64,000 nucleotides of DNA from Actinoplanes italicus. Lineage in GTDB: Bacteria > Actinomycetota > Actinomycetes > Mycobacteriales > Micromonosporaceae. The notes beneath the pieces are model-generated. The model saw nothing but the letters and a program-made list of their open reading frames with translations, was not told where the DNA came from and made no database searches. The stretch is taken from NCBI RefSeq assembly GCF_003001815.1, contig NZ_PVMZ01000004.1, positions 372,001 through 436,000 on the forward strand, given 5' to 3'. Made by a program: the position numbers and the translations under genes. Shown here one piece after another: positions 42,350 to 52,112 of this stretch (position 1 is the first letter of the stretch; every line of letters starts with the position of its first letter).

Positions 42350-44908
42350 TCAGGTCGGTGTCGTGGCGCCGGAAGCTCCGCCCAGATCGTGGTGCGGCGC
42401 AGGCCGGGACTCCTCGGGCAGCCCGGTGCTGAGGTGGTCGCGGATCCGTTCGGCCTCGGGTGTTCCGAGACGGCGATAGAGGATCCACGCCTGCTCGAAG
42501 TGATAGTGGGCGCGGCCGGCCTCACCGAGGGCGCGATGGGCATGACCGAGACCGGCGTGCGCCCGGGCCAGTTGGTGGCGATCACCGATCGCGGCGGCGA
42601 CGGTGTGGGCGGCGAGGTGGTAACGGACGGCGTCAGCGACACAGCCGGTGCGGTCAGCGGCCTCGCCGAGTCCGTTGAGAGCGCAGACCTCACCGTATCG
42701 CTCACCGGTCTCGCGGTGAATCGACAGGGCGTGTCGGCGGTAGTCGGCGGCCCTGCCCGGCTGGCCGCGGCGGGCGTACAGGGCGCCGAGGTTGTCCAGC
42801 GCCCAGGCATTGCCGTCGGGATTGCCGGTCTCGCGGTACAGGGTCAGGGCGCGCTCCAGATGCTCCGTCGCCGGCCCGTACCGTCCGAGCTTGCCCTCGG
42901 CGTCGCCGAGGTTGCTCAGCGCGGCGGCTTCACCAGGATCGTCGCCGCTTCGCCGGAACAGGGCCAGCGCCTGCTCGTGATACGCGATGGCCTCGCGGTA
43001 GCGGCCCAGCCGCTCCTGGATGATGCCGAGCTTGGTCAGCGCGTGGGCTTCGCCGGAGCGGTCGCCGACGTGGCGGTACCGGACGAGCGCCCGCTCGTGC
43101 CGCCGGGTTGCCGACGGATAGTTGCCCATCCGCTGGTCGACATCCCCAAGGCTGGTCAGCGCACGGGCCTGCCCGGTCAGATCCCCGGCCTGCTCGAACA
43201 CAGCCAGCGCCTGCCGGAGGTGGCGGGCGGCCAGTTGGTTGCGACCGAACCGCAGTTGGGTGGCCCCGAGGTGGGTCAGGGCTTGAGCCTGTCCGTTCAG
43301 GTCGCCGGCGTGCTGGGCGGCATGCACCGCGTGCTCGTGCACGGTCAAGGCGTCGGTGTGGTGTCCGCCGATGAGGTAACGGAACAGCACTGCCGAGAGC
43401 CGGGTGGCATGGGCCGGCCACGCATGTGTGGCCGTGTGAGCGGCTACGGCGATGAGGGCGTGGCGTTCGCTGTCAAGCCATTCGCGGGCGGCCACCGGGT
43501 CGGCGAGGGCGGGCTGCGGCGTGGTGACCGCCGCGATGACGGGACGGTGGTGGGCGTCCGCCGGATGCAGGCGATTCATGGCGTCGGCAGCCGTACCCAG
43601 GTAGTAGCCGAACAGCCGGTCCTGTATCGAGCGCCGGAGCTCGGTGCTGTGCTCGGCGCGGGCCAGGCTGGTGGCGTAGGCGCGCAGCAGGTCATGCATG
43701 CCGTACCGGTCAGGGCCGGTGGGATGGATGAGGTGGGCGCGGGCGAGCAGCCGGAGGCCCCGGCCGGCAGCCGGCCTGGAGATGTCGGCCAGCGCTGCCG
43801 CGGCGAAGCTGTCCAAGTCGGTTCCGGGATGCAGGCTCAGCAGGCCGAACAGATGAACCACGTCCGGTGGCAGGTGACGCATCGACCAGGACAACACCGC
43901 CGCGACGTCGGACCAGGGGTCGCCGCCGGCGTCCAGAAGTTCCAGCCGTGTCTGCTGGTCCTCCAGTTCGCCGGCCAGTTCGCCGAGCGCCGCCGAGGGC
44001 CGCGCGGTGGCGAGTTCGGCGGCGATCCGCAAGGCAAGCGGCAACCGGACGCACCGGTCGGCCAGGACAGCGGCCGCACCGGGGTCGGCATCGACACGAG
44101 TGCCGATGAGCCGGCGCAGCAACCGGCCCGCGTCGGGCGCCGACAGCACGTCCAACGGAACTCGATGCGCGCCGTCGCGGGCGACCAGCCCGGACAGGCT
44201 GTCGCGGCTGGTGACCAGGACCAGGCACGACGGTGTTCCGGGCAACAGCGGGCGAACCTGGTCCACCGACGAGGCGTTGTCGAGCAGGATGAGAATTCTC
44301 CGGTCTGCCACCTCACTACGGAACCGGGCGGCCCGCTCCGCAACGCCCACGGGGACGTTTTCGCCGGCCACGCCCAGCCCGCTCAGCAACGCCGCCAGGG
44401 CGTCGACGGCGCTCACCGGCCGGTCCGGATCGTAGCCGCGCAGGTTCGCGTACAACTGCCCACCGGGGAACGCGGTCCGCACGCGATGGGCCCAGTGAAC
44501 GGCCAGCGCGGTCTTACCCACTCCGGCGGTACCCGTGATCGCGAGGACGAGCACCACGTCCGACGGGCCGTCCCTCGGGCGCGCCAGAGTGTCGAGCTCG
44601 GCGATCGGCCCCTCCCTGCCGATGAACGCCGTCACGTCAGGCGGCAGTTGCGCCGGTGGGGGCGGATCCGGCTGCCGGGTTGCCGTTCTCGGGCCGCTGC
44701 GCGCGGCCAGCTCGAAGGTCTCCAGATCAGGCGGGGACAGCGCCAGAGTTCCGGCGAGCATCCGGACGGTGCTGCCGCGAGGCGTGCCCGCGCGGCCCGA
44801 CTCGATCTCCCGCAGGTGCCGCACGCTGAGGCCCGTCAGAGCCGCCAGTTCCTCCTGTGTGTACAGCGCGCGGGTCCGGAAGGCTCGCACCAGACCGCCG
44901 AAATCCAC
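42350..44908 (-). CDS. XRE-NB-ARC-TPR regulator (AfsR-like)
   Basis: 852 residues. An N-terminal XRE helix-turn-helix (YTQEELAALTGLSVRHLREI) is followed by an NB-ARC ATPase with Walker A GTAGVGKTALA (near 125-135) and LILLDNASS. About 300 C-terminal residues are TPR repeats (QAQALTHLGATQLRFG, ALTSLGDVDQRMG, ALTKLGIIQERLG, ALSNLGDAEGKLG). Such STAND-type regulators control secondary-metabolite clusters. It sits directly upstream of the lanthipeptide operon on the same strand and diverges from the secreted trefoil protein. Confidence 0.88.
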   Translation of the reverse strand: MDFGGLVRAFRTRALYTQEELAALTGLSVRHLREIESGRAGTPRGSTVRMLAGTLALSPPDLETFELAARSGPRTATRQPDPPPPAQLPPDVTAFIGREGPIAELDTLARPRDGPSDVVLVLAITGTAGVGKTALAVHWAHRVRTAFPGGQLYANLRGYDPDRPVSAVDALAALLSGLGVAGENVPVGVAERAARFRSEVADRRILILLDNASSVDQVRPLLPGTPSCLVLVTSRDSLSGLVARDGAHRVPLDVLSAPDAGRLLRRLIGTRVDADPGAAAVLADRCVRLPLALRIAAELATARPSAALGELAGELEDQQTRLELLDAGGDPWSDVAAVLSWSMRHLPPDVVHLFGLLSLHPGTDLDSFAAAALADISRPAAGRGLRLLARAHLIHPTGPDRYGMHDLLRAYATSLARAEHSTELRRSIQDRLFGYYLGTAADAMNRLHPADAHHRPVIAAVTTPQPALADPVAAREWLDSERHALIAVAAHTATHAWPAHATRLSAVLFRYLIGGHHTDALTVHEHAVHAAQHAGDLNGQAQALTHLGATQLRFGRNQLAARHLRQALAVFEQAGDLTGQARALTSLGDVDQRMGNYPSATRRHERALVRYRHVGDRSGEAHALTKLGIIQERLGRYREAIAYHEQALALFRRSGDDPGEAAALSNLGDAEGKLGRYGPATEHLERALTLYRETGNPDGNAWALDNLGALYARRGQPGRAADYRRHALSIHRETGERYGEVCALNGLGEAADRTGCVADAVRYHLAAHTVAAAIGDRHQLARAHAGLGHAHRALGEAGRAHYHFEQAWILYRRLGTPEAERIRDHLSTGLPEESRPAPHHDLGGASGATTPT

Positions 44909-45196
44909 TGTCCAAGCCCTCCCCCGAAGCTTGGATGCACGATATCCGAGGCCCGTTTACGGCGGTGTCCCGAAACCGCCGCCAAACCGCCTGTTCATCT
45001 CCTGTCGCCCGGTCGGCCCCGCCCGTTGAATCAAGGCAACGGAGAAGCCCCTTGCGGCCCGCCTCGCACCAGCTGAGGTGGCATTCAGCCGCCATCGAGA
45101 CACACGGCCGGTTCGTCGCGAAGCCCGGGTTCCGACCCAGCGGGACAGACGGTTCCGCCATGTCCTGCACCGACCTCGTCAACGGAAGGAAAACTC

Positions 45197-45775
45197 GTGA
45201 CAGACATCAGTGGGGAGACACCCGGCGCACCCGCACCGGCGACTTCGAGGCCCCTCTTCGGGAGATCCGCCGCGGCGATCCTCGCCGCGGTGGTGATGGT
45301 CGGGACGGCGCTGTTCGCGGTGTCGCCCGCCGAGGCCGCAGCAGCGCCCTGCCACGGCTGGCGGACACTCGTGCATGGGGAGACCGGGCTCAACGCGGTG
45401 GTGGAACCGGGTCAGCCGTGGCACGTACGCCTGGGGCGTGGGGGCAACGGCTTCCAGAACTTCATGTTCTGCGACGCCGGCACCCACAACCCGACCGGAA
45501 CCCGCAAGGTCGCGTTCTCCTCGAACGCCTACCGGTACCTGACCGCCGACATCTCCACCGGACGAGTCTCCGCGACCGGAACCAATCCTGACGGATTCGA
45601 CTACTGGTTCGTGTGCTACCTGGACTCCACCTGGGTCGAGATCCGGTTCAGCGTTGCCGGCCACTACCTGGGCCGTAACTCGAGCGGATACGTCATCGCC
45701 AGCGACATGACGCCGAACGGCAACATCCTGTGGCACCGCAGCCAGTTCGACGGGTTGTCCCTCACCCGCTGCTGA
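45197..45775 (+). CDS. Secreted trefoil-like protein of unknown function (192 aa)
   Basis: GTG 45197 follows GGAAGGA. A signal segment (RSAAAILAAVVMVGTALFAV) ends near AEAAAAP. The mature chain of ~140 residues has four cysteines and repeats of a fascin-like beta-trefoil type (EIRFSVAGHYLGRNSSGYVI, then ILWHRSQFDGL). It is divergent from the NB-ARC regulator, with a 288-bp spacer that probably holds both promoters. It ends at a perfect 12-bp terminator hairpin. Function unknown. Confidence 0.65.
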   Translation: MTDISGETPGAPAPATSRPLFGRSAAAILAAVVMVGTALFAVSPAEAAAAPCHGWRTLVHGETGLNAVVEPGQPWHVRLGRGGNGFQNFMFCDAGTHNPTGTRKVAFSSNAYRYLTADISTGRVSATGTNPDGFDYWFVCYLDSTWVEIRFSVAGHYLGRNSSGYVIASDMTPNGNILWHRSQFDGLSLTRC

Positions 45776-45790
45776 CCGGCACAATAGCGG

Positions 45791-45825
45791 GGCTGCGCCG
45801 TGAACACATGGTCCACGGCGCAGCC
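45791..45825 (+). terminator. Perfect 12-bp terminator hairpin
   Basis: GGCTGCGCCGTG (45791-45802) and CACGGCGCAGCC (45814-45825) pair exactly with an 11-base loop, 15 bases after the stop of the secreted trefoil-like protein. It lies between convergent genes. Confidence 0.75.
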
Positions 45826-45883
45826 TCGCGATGGTCAACGGTAGACCACGGCGGCGCGGATTCGGCTCGGGTCGATCAAGGCA

Positions 45884-46657
45884 CTAGTACAGGTAGAAGC
45901 AGCGGTCGGGCCGGACCGGCGCAAGCTCGAACCCAAGGGAATGATGCAGCTGGTAGCCGTCCGGTGAGGGAAAGAGGACTGCCTGGACGGCGCCCCGACC
46001 GGCGGCGGCCGCGAGCCTGACCCGGGTGAGCGCGGCCCCGATCCCCCGGCGGCGCCAGGGTGCGGCGACGCAGCAGTGGACGAGCAGCACCGCGTCACCG
46101 AACTGGAACGAGGTGGCGGCCCCGACCGCAACTCCCTGGTGGCGGGCGGTCCAGTGCCGGATCGGCCGGCCGGGGCCGAACCCGAGGCGGGCGGCGACCT
46201 CGACCTGGTCGTCGAGTCCGCCGGGTTCGTCCCACCAGCCGTCGTCGGCGTAGACGCGCTGGTTCTCGCGCAGCGCCGGGACGTCGAGGACTTCGCTGAT
46301 CTGCCACTGCGATGCGGGCAGGTTCTCCGCGCCGGTCAGCACACGGCCCATGTTGTTGCCGGTGCGTTCCGGCACCAATCCCCGGTCGATCAGCCGGGCG
46401 GTCGCTTCCGGATCCGGCGGCCCGGTGACGAGCACCGAGGCGGGCACGGCCTTCTCACGCAGCCAGTCGAGCAGCACGTCCAGCTCGTGGGGGCTGCGAA
46501 GGACCGACGGGGTGACGACGGCGCCGTTCTCGGTGTTGGAGTCCAGGCCCGTCGACACCGCGAACCCTCCCCCGACGCTGACCTGAGCGAACCCGCCCGC
46601 GGCCAGCCCACGAAACCACGCCTCCTGGGCCAGCTGCGCCAGCTCAGAGATGTCCAC
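45884..46657 (-). CDS. GNAT-family N-acetyltransferase
   Basis: 257 residues. The acetyl-CoA-binding signature is VAAPWRRRGIGAALTRVRLAA in the C-terminal domain, with the preceding strand DAVLLVHCC and a later VLFPSPDGYQLHHSLGFE. The N-terminal ~110 residues form a second, degenerate half, as in tandem GNAT proteins. Substrate unknown. It is convergent with the secreted protein, and the following 237 bases upstream of the NACHT gene hold nothing I recognise. Confidence 0.82.
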   Translation of the reverse strand: MDISELAQLAQEAWFRGLAAGGFAQVSVGGGFAVSTGLDSNTENGAVVTPSVLRSPHELDVLLDWLREKAVPASVLVTGPPDPEATARLIDRGLVPERTGNNMGRVLTGAENLPASQWQISEVLDVPALRENQRVYADDGWWDEPGGLDDQVEVAARLGFGPGRPIRHWTARHQGVAVGAATSFQFGDAVLLVHCCVAAPWRRRGIGAALTRVRLAAAAGRGAVQAVLFPSPDGYQLHHSLGFELAPVRPDRCFYLY

Positions 46658-46894
46658 GAACTCAGGCTAGCCCCGGAGCGCGGAGAACACCGAAATGAGG
46701 CTTCGTCACGGCCCGATGTGGTTTAAGGACGCCCATCCATGGTTGTTGGCCCAGTCGAGGCGCAGGTGCCGGTAGGCTTGAGTGCCCGCGAACTCGCCGT
46801 GGTCATCGATCACGCCTCGACGGAGTTCTGACCCAGGCTGGCGCTGGTCAGGCCCCTCGCGGAGGCGGTACAGGTAGGACACACTGAGTAGCCA

Positions 46895-49800
46895 ATGTCC
46901 CGCGTGCTGCGAATCGAGGACGGTGTGCCACTCTTCTCCGACGCACGTTTGGCTTCACTAGCCGACCACGAATACACGATGGCGGATGTCGCCTATCCAC
47001 CACAATACGACCGTGCTGAAGTGCTTCAGCGTGCCGCCACGGATCCGACCGGCTTCGTAGGCTTCTTTTCGGTGGCCTACCCGGAGAACAACATCTACCG
47101 CGCGTTGTTCGAAGCGATCGCGTTCGGCTACGGCGACCGCTCAGCGCGGCGGCTACTCGATGATCTGGCAGCAGGTCAGGAACCACTCCATGCGATACAC
47201 CGAGCGTCGGAACAACTGCATGACCGGTATGGACCGCTCCAGGAATGGCTGAGAGCCGCGCTCGAAGCGATGAACCTTGATACAGCCTTCTCGCCGAACC
47301 GCTTCGAAGAGTTCAGTACCGTGGGCGCGCTGCTGGCTGGCACGCTGGCTCCCCCGGCGAACGAAGGCCAGGACAGGCTGCGAATCCTCGTCCATGAGAA
47401 GCGGTACGACGAAGCTCAGGCGGAGTTGCGCGAACTGGCTCTCGACGACGTATCGGAGTTCGGTTTCCTCACCTGGCAGGACAGCGACCGGGACATTGTT
47501 TCCGGCCTCTGGTCGGCCCTGGCAGAGGGCAATGAGCTTCCCTTCGGAACGATACCCGAGTCCTCACACACGGCCCCTGATGCGCCGGTGGAGGAAGACG
47601 TGGAGCCAGAAGGGTCGGCGCCGCATCAGGCAACCGCTCATCCACGGCGACACAACATCGTTCCTTCTGCTGCTCGCTCGCCGGTGCAGGCTGGGGAAGC
47701 GCTGGAGGAAGCAACCGTCCAACTGTTGGAACGCTTCTTTCAGCTCAGCCCGGATAGTCGGAGCAACCTGCTTAATGGCATTCGGCGACAGAACCCTGGC
47801 ATCCAGTTCGGGCACGATGTACGACTCGACTGCTCGGTTGCCGGACGCCCGAACGTACGTTGCCACATCGAGTGCAAGAACCTGACACGGCCGGTACGTA
47901 CCAACGACGTCATCGAGAAGCTTTGGCAGACCAAGACGTATTACCGAGACTCCCCCATCGACCACTGGATTCTCATATCCCCGCATGCCGATCCGTCCAA
48001 CGACCTCGAAGAATTACTCCGGAATGCAGGCCATGACGGTACTTTCCCCTTCAAGATTCAGGTCTGGAGCCCGCAGTCCGGCGTCCGGGAGCTGTTCTCC
48101 CTCGACCCGGTGGTATACGCGGGTCTCTACGGGGAACCGCCCGATGGTTCCGCACCTTCAAAGGAACAGATCGTCGCAAACATTCGCGCCCGCCTCATGC
48201 CGCACGTCCGGCTCGACGAGTCGTGGCAGAGATACCTACGAACACCCGCACTTCACTGCATCGGCGCCGAAAAGCCCGCCGAGTTCGCTGCACTCCACGA
48301 ACGACACGTCGATGTACGGGCGGCCGACGTCGACGGATCGGTTCTCGAGGGGACCCTCATGGAGAGGGTTATCGCCTGGTTGGCCGAGCCTGCTGGTCCA
48401 GGTCGTCCGGCTCTCCTGTTGCTTGCCGACTTCGGCGAGGGCAAGAGCTTCTTCACATATGAGCTGAGCCGCTACCTCTGCGAACGCTTCCTCGAGGAGC
48501 CGGAACACGGGATCCTGCCACTGCGAATTCCGCTCGGCCTGTTCAGCGGAACAGAGGGCGGACGAGCCCTGCTGGTCAACCGGCTCGATCAAATCGGCGT
48601 TACGCTGACGCAATGGACGGAAGTTGCCGCTTCGACCCGATGCGTGGTGATTCTCGACGGCTTCGATGAGATGTCGAAGGACCTCTCAACCGAGGCAGTC
48701 GAAGCGAACATCGACGGACTCGGTTCATGTCTGAGGGAGATCACCGGCTCGGATGTGCGGATAGTTGTGACTTCCCGGGGTCGAATTTTCGAAGCTGGGC
48801 GGAATCGGGAGAGGATCCTCGATCAGCTCGGCCAGCCGGCCATCCTTCAGCTGTCCTCGGTCGCCCGGACCGAACGGATCAGGCACTTGGAGAGCCTGGC
48901 TACCGATCCCGCCGACAGGCGACGACTGACCCGGCTCCGTAGCCTCTACGACCCGATCGGGCTCGCCGCGAAGCCCTTGTTCCTGAGCATGATCTGGGAG
49001 ACTCTCCCCGACCTTCCGGAGGACGAGTTCAGCGAACTGATCCTCTATAGCAAGTACGTCGAACGGAGCCTGCGACACAAGCTCGACTTCATGATCAACA
49101 AACAAGTACTGAAAAAGGAGCTCCTGGAAAACCTGAAGTCTGTGCTAGAACAAGTCGCGGTACGCCTCCAGCAGGCTGATCACAACTACATTTACCTCAC
49201 CGAATTTGGCGGTTCCGAACGGGAACTGGCCGCCGCCCTGTGGAAGACAAGCGACGGTACGGACGAGGCACCAACAGCGGTCGACGCCCAGAACGCCACC
49301 GCTCAGGTCGGTATCCGATCCCTGCTCAAGGCAGCACCGGCGCCGGACACCGACCGCTGGCCGGTGACGTTCTTCCACAGGTCGATGCAGGAGTATTTCG
49401 TGGCGTCCGCATTACTGCGCGCGCTACGCGAGGACCGCCCTCACGCGTCGACAATCCTTGATGCGCTGCCTCCGCTGCCGGAGATCGTTCACTTCACCGC
49501 ATCGATGATCCGCGAGGCTCCGGATCGTGAGCACGTCTGGGGTGTACTTGAGAGCTTCACCAGGTCGGCAACGCTTGGCTTGCCCACCAGATACCTCGGC
49601 GGTCACGCCATCACCCTGCTCCATGCATCAGGCGGTGCGATCCCCTCCGCCGACTGTGCTCGACTACGACTGGACTACGCATCACTCGCGGGAGTGAACC
49701 TCAGCAGAGCCAATCTGGCAGGCACCTCTCTCCGGCATGCCAACCTCGACAACGCCAACCTGGAAAACTCGGATCTCACAGGGGCGGATCTCGAAGGTGT

Positions 49801-50662
49801 GCGACTTGAGGAGACGTCGATCGTCGTCGGAGTCGCAGCGCTCGACGACGATCGGATCGTCGCCGCATACGACGACCGCACGATCCGAACCTGGCAGCCG
49901 AGATTCGGCCGCCAGTGGGAAAGCCTCGTCGCCGCCATTACCGACCATGCCATCGAGCGGATCGAGGTAACACCGGGCGGCCGGCTGCTGGTGTGTGGTG
50001 ATAGCAGCGTGACGGTGCTGTCACCTCGCGATGGCAAGTGGGCTACGGAAACGCGGTTCACCACCAAACCACCGATGCGCCCTCCCTCCGCGGGTCGGTC
50101 GGACGCGTTCTACGTAGAAGAGCTCGATGAGGGCGCGACGCGGGCGGTTCGGATGAACACCGTTGACAGAACGGTCCTAGACAGACTCCTGCTCGTCGGA
50201 TCACCGGTGTCCTACACACAACTCGATGGGTGGGGTTTCGTGGTCGCTCAAGAGGAATGGCTCCATGCACTGGTCGGCGATCCCATTCCTGAACAACTCG
50301 ATCACTTCAGCCCTGGCATCAGGTGTCTCGACATCGTGCGATCGTCCGGTCATGAGGTGCTGCTGACGGCCGGATGCCGGGATGGGTCCCTTCTTCTCTT
50401 CAGAATCGTGCCCGATCTCATCGAACCGGTCTGGAAGGTCCGGCGGCACGGTGCCATGATCAACTCGGTGGCGTTCATCGGCACTGAGCGCATCGTGAGT
50501 GGTGGGCGTGACAGGGCAGTGAAGCTGACCAGGGTCGACACGGGTGAACCCCTCAACAGAGACGCCTCCATGCAACTGACACTGCGCTGCCGCGGGGCGC
50601 GCTACGACCAGGTGCGCACAGAAAGGGAGCGCAGCATGATCGCCCGTGCGGCGCAGTCGTGA
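46895..50662 (+). CDS. Putative defence protein: nuclease-NACHT-pentapeptide-propeller fusion
   Basis: 1255 residues. Residues ~1-225 are helical and unassigned. About 260-395 look like an Mrr-type PD-(D/E)xK nuclease: FGHDVRLDC (Asp308, Asp312), then HIECKNL (Glu326, Lys328). The NACHT ATPase has Walker A LADFGEGKSFFT (Lys517) and Walker B VVILDGFDEMS (Asp588, Asp591, Glu592). Pentapeptide repeats at ~930-970 (GVNLSRANLAG, ANLENSDLTGADL) lead into propeller-like repeats (TIRTWQPRFG, VSGGRDRAVKL). This is the layout of bacterial NACHT sensors that cut nucleic acid on infection. GC is visibly lower than the flanks. No ribosome site is evident. Confidence 0.8.
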   Translation: MSRVLRIEDGVPLFSDARLASLADHEYTMADVAYPPQYDRAEVLQRAATDPTGFVGFFSVAYPENNIYRALFEAIAFGYGDRSARRLLDDLAAGQEPLHAIHRASEQLHDRYGPLQEWLRAALEAMNLDTAFSPNRFEEFSTVGALLAGTLAPPANEGQDRLRILVHEKRYDEAQAELRELALDDVSEFGFLTWQDSDRDIVSGLWSALAEGNELPFGTIPESSHTAPDAPVEEDVEPEGSAPHQATAHPRRHNIVPSAARSPVQAGEALEEATVQLLERFFQLSPDSRSNLLNGIRRQNPGIQFGHDVRLDCSVAGRPNVRCHIECKNLTRPVRTNDVIEKLWQTKTYYRDSPIDHWILISPHADPSNDLEELLRNAGHDGTFPFKIQVWSPQSGVRELFSLDPVVYAGLYGEPPDGSAPSKEQIVANIRARLMPHVRLDESWQRYLRTPALHCIGAEKPAEFAALHERHVDVRAADVDGSVLEGTLMERVIAWLAEPAGPGRPALLLLADFGEGKSFFTYELSRYLCERFLEEPEHGILPLRIPLGLFSGTEGGRALLVNRLDQIGVTLTQWTEVAASTRCVVILDGFDEMSKDLSTEAVEANIDGLGSCLREITGSDVRIVVTSRGRIFEAGRNRERILDQLGQPAILQLSSVARTERIRHLESLATDPADRRRLTRLRSLYDPIGLAAKPLFLSMIWETLPDLPEDEFSELILYSKYVERSLRHKLDFMINKQVLKKELLENLKSVLEQVAVRLQQADHNYIYLTEFGGSERELAAALWKTSDGTDEAPTAVDAQNATAQVGIRSLLKAAPAPDTDRWPVTFFHRSMQEYFVASALLRALREDRPHASTILDALPPLPEIVHFTASMIREAPDREHVWGVLESFTRSATLGLPTRYLGGHAITLLHASGGAIPSADCARLRLDYASLAGVNLSRANLAGTSLRHANLDNANLENSDLTGADLEGVRLEETSIVVGVAALDDDRIVAAYDDRTIRTWQPRFGRQWESLVAAITDHAIERIEVTPGGRLLVCGDSSVTVLSPRDGKWATETRFTTKPPMRPPSAGRSDAFYVEELDEGATRAVRMNTVDRTVLDRLLLVGSPVSYTQLDGWGFVVAQEEWLHALVGDPIPEQLDHFSPGIRCLDIVRSSGHEVLLTAGCRDGSLLLFRIVPDLIEPVWKVRRHGAMINSVAFIGTERIVSGGRDRAVKLTRVDTGEPLNRDASMQLTLRCRGARYDQVRTERERSMIARAAQS

Positions 50663-50737
50663 AACAGCCCAGCGAAATGCCCGTAGGCGCGGCCGACAGA
50701 GGCCAGGATAGCCAGTCACCGCGTACGGCTTGGGATC

Positions 50738-51487
50738 TTGGCCCTGCCGGCGAAGGTGGAGCTTGCGGTCGAGTGTCTCGAGCGGGTCGACTGTGGTCGC
50801 TACAGGTCCGAAAAGGTCTCGTATGCCGTCGGAGCGGGTGAGCGAGTCTCGGCGTACGTCTGCATTCCCCATGGTCTTGCCGGGCCGGCCCCGGCGGTCT
50901 TCTGCCATAACCAGCACGCCTCCCGCTTCGATCTCGGTAAGAGGAGCGCAACTGGAGCCCGGGCGGGGCGTCCAACGTCACCTGGTTCGAGCTGTCCACC
51001 CGGCTGGTCCAGGGGCGGACCCTGTTCGCGTCATGCCCTCACGAGGTTTCGACGGCTCTGGACTATCTGACGTCGCGCCCTGAGGTCGACGCGAACCGCA
51101 TCGGGTTCCTCGGCCATTCCTACGGCGGCCGGATGCCCCTGTGGGCGCCGGCGTACGACCATCGCATCACCGCCTCGGTCTCGCACTGCGGCTGCATCCC
51201 GTTTCGTCACTCGTACTCGCACGACACCGGCGTCCAGGCCGAGTTCGTACTGCCCGGTTTCGCCGCGCGGCACGACCTCGAGGACGTCATCGCCGGCTTC
51301 GGGCGGACGGCACTGGCTCATTTCCGCCGGTACGGCCGACAAGTGGAGCCGCGGCGCCGAGGAACTGTTCACCGCCGTGGAGCGCACGCTCGGCGACCGG
51401 GCCGAGCTGGCGCTGTACGACGCCGGGCACGTCTTCACCGCCGCGATGCGTGAGCGCGCCTACCGGTTTCTCAGCGAGCGCTGCTGA
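50738..51487 (+). pseudogene. Decayed alpha/beta hydrolase (dienelactone-hydrolase-like)
   Basis: Coding signal is continuous only across three frames. From TTG 50738 a frame gives VELAVECLERVDCGRYRSEK to about 50950. Another frame gives the nucleophile region RIGFLGHSYGGRMPLW (51100-51140), and a third gives LISAGTADKWSRGAEELFTA to the stop at 51485. At least two frameshifts, and a probable deletion near 50955, are needed. Family members are about 300 residues. It is almost certainly inactive. Confidence 0.7.
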
Positions 51488-51492
51488 CGGGA

Positions 51493-52053
51493 TCAGCCGC
51501 GCCGCATGTGCAGATGACCGTCGAGCGGGTAGACGGGGGGAGCCGAGGGCATGATCCTGTCGAGTCGGTAGCCGCTCTTCTCGGCGACGCGGCAGGACGC
51601 CACGTTGTCGACCTGGTGAAGAAGCTCGAGGCATTCCAGGCCGTCGGCTCCGAACGCGTCGAAAGACCAGGCGGTGAGAGTCTCCAGGGCCCGTGAGGCC
51701 ACACCCCGCCCACGAGCCCGCGCCGCCGTCCAGTAGCCGACCTGGGCGGACGGCTTGCCGGACGCGACTTCCTTGAGCACCACGTTGCCCACCAACCGCG
51801 GCGGCACCGCGTCGAAGCCCGCTTCGAGGACGGCGAAGCCGAACCGGTCACCCGCCGCCCAGCCCCGCTCCTGAGCCCGCACCCACCGCAAGCCGTCGTC
51901 CTCACTGTCGATAGGCGAGACCGTCCAGCGTCCGAAATCCCGGTCCTGATGCGCCTCAACCAGCGCAGTGACGTCTTCCACGCACCAGGGGCGAAGGGTC
52001 AGAGCGGAAGATGTCGGCGTCGCGGCGGTCGTGAGTGTGATGGGTACGTTCAT
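51493..52053 (-). CDS. GNAT-family acetyltransferase (RimJ/RimL-like)
   Basis: 186 residues from ATG 52053. Pattern of the ribosomal-protein acetyltransferase-like group: LTLRPWCVEDVTALVEAHQD at the start, then VGNVVLKEV, acetyl-CoA loop ARARGRGVASRALETL and a C-terminal NVASCRVAEKSGYRLD. It probably acetylates an amino group of a protein or small molecule. The gene diverges from the padR operon and is close to its operator-like repeat. Confidence 0.85.
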   Translation of the reverse strand: MNVPITLTTAATPTSSALTLRPWCVEDVTALVEAHQDRDFGRWTVSPIDSEDDGLRWVRAQERGWAAGDRFGFAVLEAGFDAVPPRLVGNVVLKEVASGKPSAQVGYWTAARARGRGVASRALETLTAWSFDAFGADGLECLELLHQVDNVASCRVAEKSGYRLDRIMPSAPPVYPLDGHLHMRRG

Positions 52054-52083
52054 CGCCGGATCATAAAGCGCAGACTGGCACCT

Positions 52084-52107
52084 ACTGTGTACCACCCAGT
52101 ACAGTGT
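52084..52107. promoter_or_regulatory. PadR-type operator candidate
   Basis: ACTGTGTAC (52084-52092) and GTACAGTGT (52099-52107) form an imperfect dyad with two GTAC cores ten bases apart. It ends six bases before the padR ATG, so PadR probably represses its own operon here and may also affect the divergent acetyltransferase. Confidence 0.5.
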
Positions 52108-52112
52108 GCCGC

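Noticed and set aside
44857..45591. Alternative plus-strand ORF overlapping the secreted trefoil-like protein
   Set aside because: The frame at 45197 has a signal peptide, spaced cysteines and a ribosome site; the alternative is arginine-rich with none of these.
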